From the NCBI GenBank assembly GCA_013002645.1, contig JABDJF010000599.1, positions 1-6,825 on the forward strand: 6,825 nt of DNA. The letters are read 5' to 3'. The stretch is from Myxococcales bacterium. Lineage in GTDB: Bacteria > Myxococcota_A > Polyangia > Polyangiales > Houyiibacteriaceae. Below are positions 1 to 5,453 of the stretch, piece by piece. Below the pieces are notes generated by a model that ran no database searches, was not told where the DNA came from, and worked only from the letters and a program-made list of their open reading frames with translations. The number at the start of each line of letters is the position of its first letter. Position 1 is the stretch's first letter. The translations under genes were made by a program, and so were the position numbers.

Positions 1-1
1 G

Positions 2-334
2 AACACGCCGCTGTCGGAAACCTCGGACCAGGTGCGAGAGGCGGTGCGCCATCTCCACGACAGGCTCCTCGGCGAGGATCTCACCGGTGGCGACGAGGAA
101 ATCGCGGCAACCATGATCGTTCTCGTGGAAGCGTACAACCTAGGCCGGCAAGGCCTGGCCGATGAGTCGGTGTCCGATCAGCTCGCTGGCCCGTGCCGCC
201 TCAACAACGACCGAATTACCGGCGCGGACCTGCCCGATAGCCGCCGAATCAACCGGGACACGGAGTACTCCATTCGCGCTTGGATGGCCGCGACGAGTTA
301 CCTCCTGTCCGATTACCGATACCTGTACGAGTGA
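2..334 (+). CDS. 3' end of an unrecognised gene upstream of DUF1501
   Basis: The reading frame is open from the left edge of the window to a TGA at 332-334, giving the last 110 residues of a protein whose start lies outside. The visible part is soluble-looking and probably helical, rich in Asp, Glu, Arg and Leu, with no membrane segment. It ends in an aromatic stretch (RAWMAATSYLLSDYRYLYE). I do not recognise a family. A GTG at 32 could be read as a start, but the frame continues upstream without a stop and no Shine-Dalgarno sequence precedes it, so a truncated longer gene is more likely. The DUF1501 gene follows 13 bp downstream, so the two are almost certainly co-transcribed. In other bacteria DUF1501 genes often sit directly behind a partner gene such as DUF1800 or a large secreted protein, and this could be such a partner. 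That is inference from context only. Confidence 0.6.
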   Translation, partial: NTPLSETSDQVREAVRHLHDRLLGEDLTGGDEEIAATMIVLVEAYNLGRQGLADESVSDQLAGPCRLNNDRITGADLPDSRRINRDTEYSIRAWMAATSYLLSDYRYLYE

Positions 335-340
335 GGGAGG
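335..340 (+). promoter_or_regulatory. Shine-Dalgarno site that fixes the GTG start of the DUF1501 gene
   Basis: GGGAGG begins immediately after the upstream gene's TGA and lies 7 nt before the GTG at 348. It argues for translation starting at 348 rather than at an ATG at 162, which would lie deep inside the upstream gene and bury the Tat signal. Confidence 0.75.
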
Positions 341-347
341 ACTAGCT

Positions 348-1643
348 GTGGATCGTCGTGACTTTATACGAATGGCAAGCTGGGCCGGGCTGACCTGTGT
401 CCTGCCGGCAGCGATGGACCCTCTGCGCGCAAGCGCCCAACCGATCACCGGATCGGCCTACACGGGCACGTACTGGATCTTCATGCATGCAGGTGGCGGC
501 TGGGACCCCACCCACCTGTGCGATCCGAAGGGGCGCGCGACCGAGAACGAGAACGACCCGATGGGGCGCTTCCTCAAGAGCGACATCCGGACGGCTGGCA
601 ACATCGACTATGCGCCGCTCGGCGACGGCGGAACGGCGCTCGATGCATTCTTTCAGACACACTACGAGCGCCTGCTGGTCATCAACGGGATGGACACGAC
701 GACCAACGGCCATGACCAGGGCACCCGTGGCACTTGGAGCGGCCGAACGGCCGAAGGCCATCCGCCGATCGGCGCACTGATCGCGGCCACGCACGGCCCC
801 AATCTGCCGATGCCGTTGATTGGCTACGGCGGTTACCTCGACACGCAGGGCGTCACCAATGCAGTGCCGCTCGGTGACGGCGGTCTCCTGCACAACTTGG
901 CGCACCCCTCTCGCCCGGATCCGACCGGCTCAGAGGAAAACTACTTCGGCCATCCGGAGGTCCCCGGCATCGTCCAGCGAGAGCAGCAGCTTCGACTGCT
1001 TCGGATGCAAGGTAAGCAACGCTTGCCGAGGATCTGGGACGGCCAGAACGAGCTCATGCTGGCTCGACTCGGCCAGGATGACCTCAAGCGAGTCTCCGAC
1101 TCACTCCCGGACGACTTCTCGAACAACCAGCTCGAGCGCCAAATCCAAGTTGCCTTGGCGGCGTACACGGCGGGCCTTTCGGTCAGCGTCAGCGTAAGCC
1201 GCGGCGGCTTCGACACGCACGGTAACCACGACGGCAATCACCTGCCGCGACTCATCGACTTCGTCAACGGCGCGAACTTCGCCATGCAGGAAGCAGAGCG
1301 ACTGGGGATCGCGGACAAAGTTGCGGTCGTGATGGGCTCGGACTTCGGTAGAACGCCGGGGTACAACAACGGAAACGGCAAAGACCATTGGCCGATCAGC
1401 AGCATGATGATGATGGGCCCTGGGATTCCCGGCAACCGCGTCATCGGCGGAACCGACGACCGGCATGGTCTCCAGCTCATCGATCCGCTGACCTTGCTGC
1501 CGACCGGCGCGCCGGACACGGCTGAGGGAACGAGGCTTTCGATCGCCCACGTACACCGTGCGTTGCGCAACCTCGCGGGTGTCCCGAACGACTTCAAAGC
1601 CGCGTTCCCGCTTGCGGGCGAAGATCTGCCGATCTTCGGCTAG
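348..1643 (+). CDS. Tat-exported DUF1501 family protein
   Basis: The product is 431 residues from the GTG at 348. The N-terminus is a twin-arginine signal: DRRDFIR at residues 2-8, a hydrophobic stretch to about residue 23, and an ASA cleavage site near residue 30, so export in folded form to the periplasm is predicted. DUF1501 landmarks follow: an early YWIFMHAGGGWD strand (42-53), VINGMDTTTNGHDQG (111-125), GGFDTHGNHD (286-295) and the conserved block VVMGSDFGRTPGYNNGNGKDHWP (327-349), then GNRVIGGTDD (362-371). From family knowledge, DUF1501 is placed in the alkaline phosphatase/sulfatase superfamily, and the His and Asp residues in these blocks are metal-site candidates. No substrate is established for the family. 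The length is normal and the gene looks intact. It is the second gene of a plus-strand pair, and its TAG stop overlaps the stop of the convergent membrane-protein gene. Confidence 0.87.
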   Translation: MDRRDFIRMASWAGLTCVLPAAMDPLRASAQPITGSAYTGTYWIFMHAGGGWDPTHLCDPKGRATENENDPMGRFLKSDIRTAGNIDYAPLGDGGTALDAFFQTHYERLLVINGMDTTTNGHDQGTRGTWSGRTAEGHPPIGALIAATHGPNLPMPLIGYGGYLDTQGVTNAVPLGDGGLLHNLAHPSRPDPTGSEENYFGHPEVPGIVQREQQLRLLRMQGKQRLPRIWDGQNELMLARLGQDDLKRVSDSLPDDFSNNQLERQIQVALAAYTAGLSVSVSVSRGGFDTHGNHDGNHLPRLIDFVNGANFAMQEAERLGIADKVAVVMGSDFGRTPGYNNGNGKDHWPISSMMMMGPGIPGNRVIGGTDDRHGLQLIDPLTLLPTGAPDTAEGTRLSIAHVHRALRNLAGVPNDFKAAFPLAGEDLPIFG

Positions 1644-2020
1644 GTCAGCGACCAGAGCACCAGCCCGCCGATTGCCGTCGCCAGGAGCGACCACAGGCGC
1701 ATGACAAACGGCGAGTGGCCGGTCCACCACCGGAGAACGCGCTCGAACCGCTCGTAGCCAACCATGGGAAGGCTCGCCGCGCTCAAAATGGCAACCGCGC
1801 CGAGGACTCGCAGAAGGATCGGCAGGCGCGTCTCAGGCGCGGCGAACCAGAGAGACAGCCCGAAGCAAAGGCGCAGGAGCACCGCCAGCCAGAAACCCGA
1901 CTTCGAGCTCCAACCGGAGATGAAAGCGAAGATCGACCCCGGGGCGAAAACCCCCCATGCGCCCATCACGAAGATGAAGAGCGCCACCGCCAGCGCAGGC
2001 ACCAGGAACACGATATCCAA
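1640..2020 (-). CDS. Small polytopic inner-membrane protein
   Basis: The 126-residue product has about four hydrophobic segments, near residues 4-25, 42-62, 66-88 and 107-125. A positively charged and aromatic loop between the last two (GYERFERVLRWWTGHSP) suggests a membrane-interface helix. No catalytic motif is visible, and I recognise it only as a small hydrophobic hypothetical protein. The start is uncertain. The longest frame begins with TTG at 2020, directly against an AGGG sequence and so too close for a normal ribosome-binding site. The GTG at 2011 (fourth codon) has the same AGGG about 9 nt upstream and may be the true start, giving 123 residues. The gene is last in the leftward group, 78 bp after the beta-barrel gene, which suggests a shared envelope role. 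Its TAG stop shares the CTAG tetranucleotide with the convergent DUF1501 stop. Confidence 0.7.
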   Translation of the reverse strand: MDIVFLVPALAVALFIFVMGAWGVFAPGSIFAFISGWSSKSGFWLAVLLRLCFGLSLWFAAPETRLPILLRVLGAVAILSAASLPMVGYERFERVLRWWTGHSPFVMRLWSLLATAIGGLVLWSLT

Positions 2021-2023
2021 CCC

Positions 2024-2054
2024 TGCCCCGAGGCCAAACCGGGGTCTCGGGGCA
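2024..2054. repeat. Inverted repeat ahead of the small membrane protein gene
   Basis: TGCCCCGAG at 2024-2032 and CTCGGGGCA at 2046-2054 form a perfect 9-bp inverted repeat. On the plus strand the stem can extend by a G-U pair and two C-G pairs to a 7-nt loop. No T-run follows on either strand, so it is not a classic intrinsic terminator. On the minus strand it ends next to the AGGG used by the membrane-protein gene, so it may influence that gene's translation or mRNA stability. It could also be a weak terminator or processing signal after the beta-barrel gene. Confidence 0.5.
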
Positions 2055-2098
2055 ACGTGAAGATAAGAGGTCTTCCGCTCGTGGGCAAAGATGTCGCG

Positions 2099-3007
2099 TC
2101 AGAAGGCTGCGCCGCCTCCGATTCGAAGGCCCCAAACCTGGCGGTCGTCGAAGGAGAACCCGTACGGATTGTCGAGGTTGATGTTGAGGCGGATCGCGCC
2201 GAATCCGTTTTCATTGCCAAAACGCAAGTACGGCTCGACGGCAAGTTGCGTTTTGGCCGGTCCAAATTTGGGAATCAATACCAGGCTGAATCTCGAGCCA
2301 ACTCGAAGCCAGTCGGTCGCTTGATAACCCATCATCGCCATCATCTGCATGATGAAATCGGTTTTGGAGGTTCGGTTGCTCTTCTCGTCGATCTTGATCA
2401 GCGCGCCGGTGTCCAGGTAGGCGCCCCAGAGAAACCCGCTCGGCTTGCGTCGTTCGAACGCAATCGGGACGATGACGCTCACCGTGTGAGCATCCCAAAG
2501 CCAATAGTTGGTGTTGCCCCGCACAGCAGCGGCCAAGGTGTAAGCAGATTGCTGCGCGAATACTTCATTCAAGTCGTCGGTGACCGTCGCGACCGGTATC
2601 GTCACGCCCACGCCAAGGCGATAGGAGAACTGGTTCTTCTTGCCCTGGTAGTGAAAGGCCACATAGGGGTTGCCGGACCGAAATGCGTTCTGCGCATCGA
2701 TGTCTTCATCCTCACGGTCGACGTTGACGTACGACATCCCCCACGTCACCTGAAGCAACACACTGTAGGCAAGCTGCAAACGCATTTCGATCAGTGGGCT
2801 GACGACGATGGACCGCTGGTCGCCTTCTAGCTTGCCGCCGAACAGCGCGATCTCGCCAAGGATGTGAAACCGCTGGGTATGGGCCTTCTTTCCTTCGTCG
2901 AGGCTGTAGGGCTCATCGGGGAACGCGCGCGCCTGACCCGGCGCCAACCAAAGCGCAGCAGCAACTAAGAAACCAGCAATTCCCCAACCACGAAGCACAG
3001 ACATCAT
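2099..3007 (-). CDS. Outer-membrane beta-barrel protein
   Basis: The 302-residue product has a Sec signal peptide: Arg6, a hydrophobic core over residues 9-22, and cleavage after QARA near residue 28. The mature part alternates polar and hydrophobic or aromatic residues in the manner of amphipathic beta strands, for example MRLQLAYSVLLQVTWGMSYV, PYVAFHYQ and FSYRLGVGVTIPV. It ends in Phe after GGGAA, the C-terminal aromatic that the BAM complex usually recognises. A barrel of roughly 10-14 strands is plausible from the length. No specific family signature is recognisable, so ligand and transport role are unknown. ATG ATG starts the gene, with GGGGGA a few nt upstream. It lies between the propeller lipoprotein gene (118 bp upstream) and the small membrane protein gene in the same direction. 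The three may form an envelope module; that is inference. Confidence 0.8.
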   Translation of the reverse strand: MMSVLRGWGIAGFLVAAALWLAPGQARAFPDEPYSLDEGKKAHTQRFHILGEIALFGGKLEGDQRSIVVSPLIEMRLQLAYSVLLQVTWGMSYVNVDREDEDIDAQNAFRSGNPYVAFHYQGKKNQFSYRLGVGVTIPVATVTDDLNEVFAQQSAYTLAAAVRGNTNYWLWDAHTVSVIVPIAFERRKPSGFLWGAYLDTGALIKIDEKSNRTSKTDFIMQMMAMMGYQATDWLRVGSRFSLVLIPKFGPAKTQLAVEPYLRFGNENGFGAIRLNINLDNPYGFSFDDRQVWGLRIGGGAAF

Positions 3008-3018
3008 TCATCCCCCAT

Positions 3019-3042
3019 GAAGAAAAGACCCCCCTTTTCTTC
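3019..3042 (-). promoter_or_regulatory. Leader hairpin directly upstream of the beta-barrel gene's start
   Basis: GAAGAAAAG at 3019-3027 and CTTTTCTTC at 3034-3042 form a perfect 9-bp stem with a 6-nt C-rich loop (G-rich in the mRNA). In the minus-strand transcript it ends 2 nt before the GGGGG run that serves as ribosome-binding site for the beta-barrel start at 3007. The stem is A/U-rich and only moderately stable, which would suit translational control or a thermosensitive or protein-bound leader. It lacks a following T-run, so terminator function is less likely. Confidence 0.5.
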
Positions 3043-3050
3043 TTCACATC

Positions 3051-3061
3051 ACTATAGACAG
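3051..3061 (-). promoter_or_regulatory. Possible -10 region for the beta-barrel gene
   Basis: On the minus strand CTGTCTATAGT holds TATAGT (3056-3051), a fair match to a sigma-70 -10 box, about 44 bp before the beta-barrel start. No good -35 is seen in the GC-rich DNA upstream. The same strand carries CTGTCTA here, the heptamer also found in the fasciclin promoter region. Chance occurrence of a heptamer is likely in a window of this size. Confidence 0.3.
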
Positions 3062-3081
3062 CGCGCGCCGACGGGGCCCGC

Positions 3082-3100
3082 GTTCCGTCATCAGCGGAAC
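3082..3100 (-). terminator. Short hairpin after the propeller gene, weak terminator candidate
   Basis: GTTCCG (3082-3087) and CGGAAC (3095-3100) form a 6-bp stem with a 7-nt loop, 26 bp after the lipoprotein gene's TGA. There is no T-run downstream on the minus strand, so at best it is a weak or factor-dependent site. Read-through into the beta-barrel gene is therefore plausible. Confidence 0.25.
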
Positions 3101-3125
3101 CCCGCCTACGCCGGTGTTCGCCCGT

Positions 3126-4274
3126 TCAGGGTTGGACGGCGACGTACGTTGGCCCTGGAGCAGCGAGCCAACTGACGGACCGTACGGCTCCGCTCTCGAG
3201 GTCGATGATCGATAGCTCTCTGTCGACGACGTGGGCCACGAACGCGAAGGTCTCGGCTGCGTCGACCGCCGCCGTGAGGGGGAACTCGCGGCCTGGAAGC
3301 ATCCGCGGCAGCCTTGGAATGAGCACATCGGCGTCGCGGTCGATCGTGACCAGATTGGACCCGGTCCCGGTCGGCGCGAGAATCTGATCGCGGCCTGGCA
3401 TATAGGTCACGCCGTACGGGAACCCGCCCTCCATCTCGAAGCTGTCGATCACCGTGGGCGCACTCGGGTCGCTGATGTCGACGAGCGTAACGTCCAAGCT
3501 GAAGCTGTTGGCCACGACCACGCGGGTTTCGTCGTCGAGGAAGGTGACGTCCGATGGATCGTTGCCAGTCGGTACGAGCGGGCTGAGCGTGCCTTCGACG
3601 TCCGCGGTTTCGAAAATGTGAATGCCGCCGCTTCCGCCCGCAATGTTGACGACGCCAAGGGTGCCACCCGGGCTCAGCGCGACTTGCTCGGGCCTGCCGT
3701 CAAGCGAGATCTCCTGGATGACTCGGCGCTGGGCGATGTCGATGATCGATAGCGTATCCCCCGGGGCGTCGCTGGTCCCGTAGTTCGCCGTATATGCCAG
3801 GGCGCCATCGGCGCTGATCGCGATCCCGAGCGGGACATCCTCGGTGACCAGCTCCGTGACATCGCCTGTATCTAGGTCAACGATCAGCAGCGTACCGCCG
3901 GGCGGCACCTCAGGAGAGCCGATCAAGGTGTTGGTTACGCCGGAGTCGAAAAACGCCGGGCCGACGGCGACCACTGCAGCTGTGCCATCCGGACTGATCT
4001 CGACCTCGATTGGACCCGGCTCCCATTCTGAAAGATCGATCGTGAACAACCGCGATGACGGTCCGTCGCTCTCGCCGTCAGTCAGCTTCGCGTAGTCGAG
4101 AAGCGTCAGCGACTGATTCAACCAGTCCGCGGTGACCACGAGCCGGGGCGCACCTCCCGTGCCACCGCCGCCCGAGGCGCCGCCAGAACCGCCGGCCGAC
4201 CCGGTCGAGGAGTCACAGCCGCCAACTGCAACCCCGAGAACACAGAACGCAATCCAGCCCAAGCGATGAATCAT
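3126..4274 (-). CDS. Seven-bladed YVTN-type beta-propeller lipoprotein
   Basis: The 382-residue product starts with a lipoprotein signal: a hydrophobic stretch over residues 5-19 ending in AVGGC, with Cys20 as the acylation site. A Gly/Ser linker (about 22-42) follows, common in envelope lipoproteins of Myxococcota. The rest is a repeat protein with strand-turn-strand units near residues 91-103 (VEISPDGTAAVVA), 151-164 (IAISADGALAYTAN), 198-213, 243-257, 288-303 and 335-348. The first strands (44-60) and the final YVAVQP probably close a seventh blade. These are YVTN/LVIVD-type propeller repeats, usually binding or scaffolding modules at the cell surface or periplasm. No enzyme residues stand out. 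Asp follows Cys20; in E. coli this retains lipoproteins in the inner membrane, but that rule may not hold here. No Shine-Dalgarno sequence precedes the ATG, and a TATACT box lies 6 bp upstream, so the mRNA may be leaderless. Confidence 0.82.
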   Translation of the reverse strand: MIHRLGWIAFCVLGVAVGGCDSSTGSAGGSGGASGGGGTGGAPRLVVTADWLNQSLTLLDYAKLTDGESDGPSSRLFTIDLSEWEPGPIEVEISPDGTAAVVAVGPAFFDSGVTNTLIGSPEVPPGGTLLIVDLDTGDVTELVTEDVPLGIAISADGALAYTANYGTSDAPGDTLSIIDIAQRRVIQEISLDGRPEQVALSPGGTLGVVNIAGGSGGIHIFETADVEGTLSPLVPTGNDPSDVTFLDDETRVVVANSFSLDVTLVDISDPSAPTVIDSFEMEGGFPYGVTYMPGRDQILAPTGTGSNLVTIDRDADVLIPRLPRMLPGREFPLTAAVDAAETFAFVAHVVDRELSIIDLESGAVRSVSWLAAPGPTYVAVQP

Positions 4275-4280
4275 CGCCAG

Positions 4281-4307
4281 AGTATAGGGGAGTCGCGCCG
4301 ATCAAGA
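4281..4307 (-). promoter_or_regulatory. Candidate promoter for a leaderless propeller lipoprotein mRNA
   Basis: TATACT (4286-4281 on the minus strand) is a close -10 match, only 6 bp before the ATG at 4274-4272. A usual distance to the transcription start would place +1 at or within a base or two of the A of the ATG. A poor -35-like TTCTTG lies 16 bp upstream. The absence of any GGAGG-like sequence before the ATG agrees with leaderless translation. Confidence 0.4.
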
Positions 4308-4343
4308 AGGCTGAAGTCTTCTGCGACGTGGGACAGCTCTCGG

Positions 4344-5279
4344 TCAGCCCGACTTTTCCCGCCGACGGGCGGGTTGAGTCGTGAGCGCGACGTCCAGGTC
4401 CTCGTACCGATGGAGAAGTCTGACCGGCAAAGGGAACCGGGAGAGCACGTGCTGTTCCGGAACTCCCAACCAAACCTCGTGTTGATTCGCAAGGCTCGAG
4501 ATGTCCGCGATCAGGTCATGCGCCTCGCCGGGCTCACAATCGCGAGCGACGCTCAAGAGGACTAAGCTCGCCCCGCTCTGCTCGGCGGCCTCTGCGACTT
4601 CCTCCAAGGGCATGTGGGTGCCGAGATAAATCGGCTCGAAGCCACGGCCTGCAGCCATGAAGGCACCGATGATGGCGCCGAACTCGTGCAGGTGATTGGG
4701 GGGGGTCGCGACTATGATTCGCGGAGCGCCGCTTGCGGGTTGTTCGTGCTGCATGAGGGCGCCAAGCAGGCTGCGAAGCTGTCCCGAGATGATGTGCTCG
4801 TGCGGAATTCGAAGCTGGTCCGCGTTCCATGCCTCGCCGACCCGCCGCATCAGCGGGACGATGACCTCGAGCGTCAGGGTCATCGGGGGTAGAATCGCGG
4901 CCGTTCGCGTCAGAATCGACTCCGCCCGCCGCACGTCGTACTCGAAGATCGCCTTCAAGTAGTCTTCGACGATTGCCGCGTAGAGCGACACCTGGCTTCC
5001 GATCTCGGGGCTGGAGTCGCCGATGAGCCGCCGAAGCTCCTGATCTGAAAGGTGGACGACCTGACCAATGGAATGCCCGAGCTCGGTCACACGCCGCAGA
5101 AGAACCAAGCGTCGCACGTGGCCGCCGCCATATCTGCGCTTGTTCCCATCGGTTCGGTCGGGAGCGACTGCGCCGTAGCGACGTTCCCACACGCGAATCG
5201 TGTCCGCGGACAATCCCGTCAGATTGGAAACGACCCTCATGGGGTACAGACCGTTCATTTCTTTTACATTGTCAGTCAT
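4344..5279 (-). CDS. MerR-family regulator with cobalamin-binding photoreceptor domain (CarA/CarH/LitR-like)
   Basis: The 311-residue product starts at the ATG at 5279, which overlaps an upstream small ORF stop as ATGA. Residues 11-75 are a MerR winged helix-turn-helix (LYPMRVVSNLTGLSADTIRVWERRYG, wing KRRYGGGHVRRL). Residues 98-180 match the four-helix B12 cap and 186-275 the Rossmann B12-binding fold. In CarH such proteins bind promoter DNA as adenosylcobalamin tetramers in the dark and release it in light. By spacing against Thermus CarH as I remember it, Trp131 is Trp151 here, Val138 is Ile158, and Glu141-His142 is Glu161-His162. The lower axial His is His198 in HLHEFG, a variant of DxHxxG. 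Two departures stand out: Asn152 replaces His132, the light-state second ligand, and the Gly-Gly loop reads WLGVPEQ (270-276). Cobalamin binding is likely; normal photochemistry is uncertain. No strong Shine-Dalgarno sequence precedes 5279, so translation probably depends on the small ORF. A later in-frame ATG at 5258 is the main alternative start. Confidence 0.87.
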   Translation of the reverse strand: MTDNVKEMNGLYPMRVVSNLTGLSADTIRVWERRYGAVAPDRTDGNKRRYGGGHVRRLVLLRRVTELGHSIGQVVHLSDQELRRLIGDSSPEIGSQVSLYAAIVEDYLKAIFEYDVRRAESILTRTAAILPPMTLTLEVIVPLMRRVGEAWNADQLRIPHEHIISGQLRSLLGALMQHEQPASGAPRIIVATPPNHLHEFGAIIGAFMAAGRGFEPIYLGTHMPLEEVAEAAEQSGASLVLLSVARDCEPGEAHDLIADISSLANQHEVWLGVPEQHVLSRFPLPVRLLHRYEDLDVALTTQPARRREKSG

Positions 5280-5368
5280 GATGAAATCGGCACAGGGACG
5301 AGCACCCACGGTTCGAGGTCACGCTTGGTCGCCTGACGATGAATGTGGTGGTGGTGGTGGTCATCCAT
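5276..5368 (-). CDS. His-rich 30-residue small ORF translationally coupled to the B12 regulator
   Basis: The ATG at 5368 has an ideal ribosome-binding site (AGGAG, 5381-5377, 8 nt spacing), better than that of the regulator behind it. The peptide begins MDDHHHHHIHR, continues with a charged segment (QATKRDLE) and ends PWVLVPVPISS. Its TGA (5278-5276) shares two bases with the regulator's ATG (5279-5277), the ATGA overlap typical of translational coupling. Five consecutive CAC codons form a triplet repeat, so slippage would change His number without shifting frame. I recognise no family. It could be a small metal-binding protein, a partner of the regulator, or a leader peptide whose translation sets regulator synthesis; the Pro/Val-rich end might slow ribosomes. 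The strong start signal and exact overlap favour real translation. The function is unknown. Confidence 0.6.
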   Translation of the reverse strand: MDDHHHHHIHRQATKRDLEPWVLVPVPISS

Positions 5369-5376
5369 CTTGCGTG

Positions 5377-5381
5377 CTCCT
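5377..5381 (-). promoter_or_regulatory. Shine-Dalgarno site of the His-rich small ORF
   Basis: AGGAG on the minus strand, 8 nt before the ATG at 5368. It is the only strong ribosome-binding site in the 174 bp between the fasciclin stop and the regulator's start, and supports coupled translation of the small ORF and the regulator. Confidence 0.6.
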
Positions 5382-5407
5382 GCAGCGAGTACCCGCCCTG
5401 CACCGGG

Positions 5408-5443
5408 AAAAAAGAGGCTGCCGACCCGTTCGACGGCAGCCTC
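5408..5443 (-). terminator. Intrinsic terminator after the fasciclin gene
   Basis: GAGGCTGCCG (5414-5423) and CGGCAGCCTC (5434-5443) form a perfect 10-bp GC-rich stem with a 10-nt loop. On the minus strand it is followed directly by six T (5413-5408). It begins 10 bp after the fasciclin TAG. This is a textbook rho-independent terminator for leftward transcription. The regulator unit begins shortly beyond it, so read-through would matter for that unit. Confidence 0.92.
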
Positions 5444-5453
5444 GAGTTGACGA

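Noticed and set aside
162..347. N-terminal extension of the DUF1501 gene to an ATG at 162
   Set aside because: It overlaps the upstream gene, gives a low-complexity Ser/Thr/Arg stretch, has no ribosome-binding site and buries the Tat signal. GTG 348 has GGGAGG at 7 nt.
1101..1730. Minus-strand 209-codon frame opposite the DUF1501 gene
   Set aside because: It is an Arg/Val/Ala-rich complement of a well-supported DUF1501 coding sequence, and it would also overlap the convergent membrane protein gene in another frame.
1715..2830. Long plus-strand open frame of 371 codons antisense to the membrane protein and barrel genes
   Set aside because: The translation is highly charged, Arg/Gln/His-rich and without domains, as expected of the complement of a GC-rich gene. 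The opposite strand encodes a signal peptide, barrel strands and a C-terminal Phe.
3055..3061. Third TAGACAG heptamer as another CarH-type operator
   Set aside because: The 11-bp unit around it matches four of five fixed positions only and has no partner at 11 bp. A heptamer is expected about once by chance in both strands of this window.
5261..5279. TTTTACATTGTCAGTCATG near the regulator's start as an autoregulatory operator
   Set aside because: It fails the nAnnTnnACAn test on both strands and lies inside the coding sequence start, with no recognisable promoter around it.
5280..5309. Earlier GTG start of the B12 regulator at 5309
   Set aside because: There is no Shine-Dalgarno sequence before it, it overlaps the His-rich small ORF in another frame, and the ATG at 5279 forms a clean ATGA junction with that ORF.
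5345..5360. GTG/CAC triplet repeat as a phase-variation tract
   Set aside because: It is a triplet repeat inside the small ORF, so length changes keep the frame and only alter His number. It is treated as part of the peptide.
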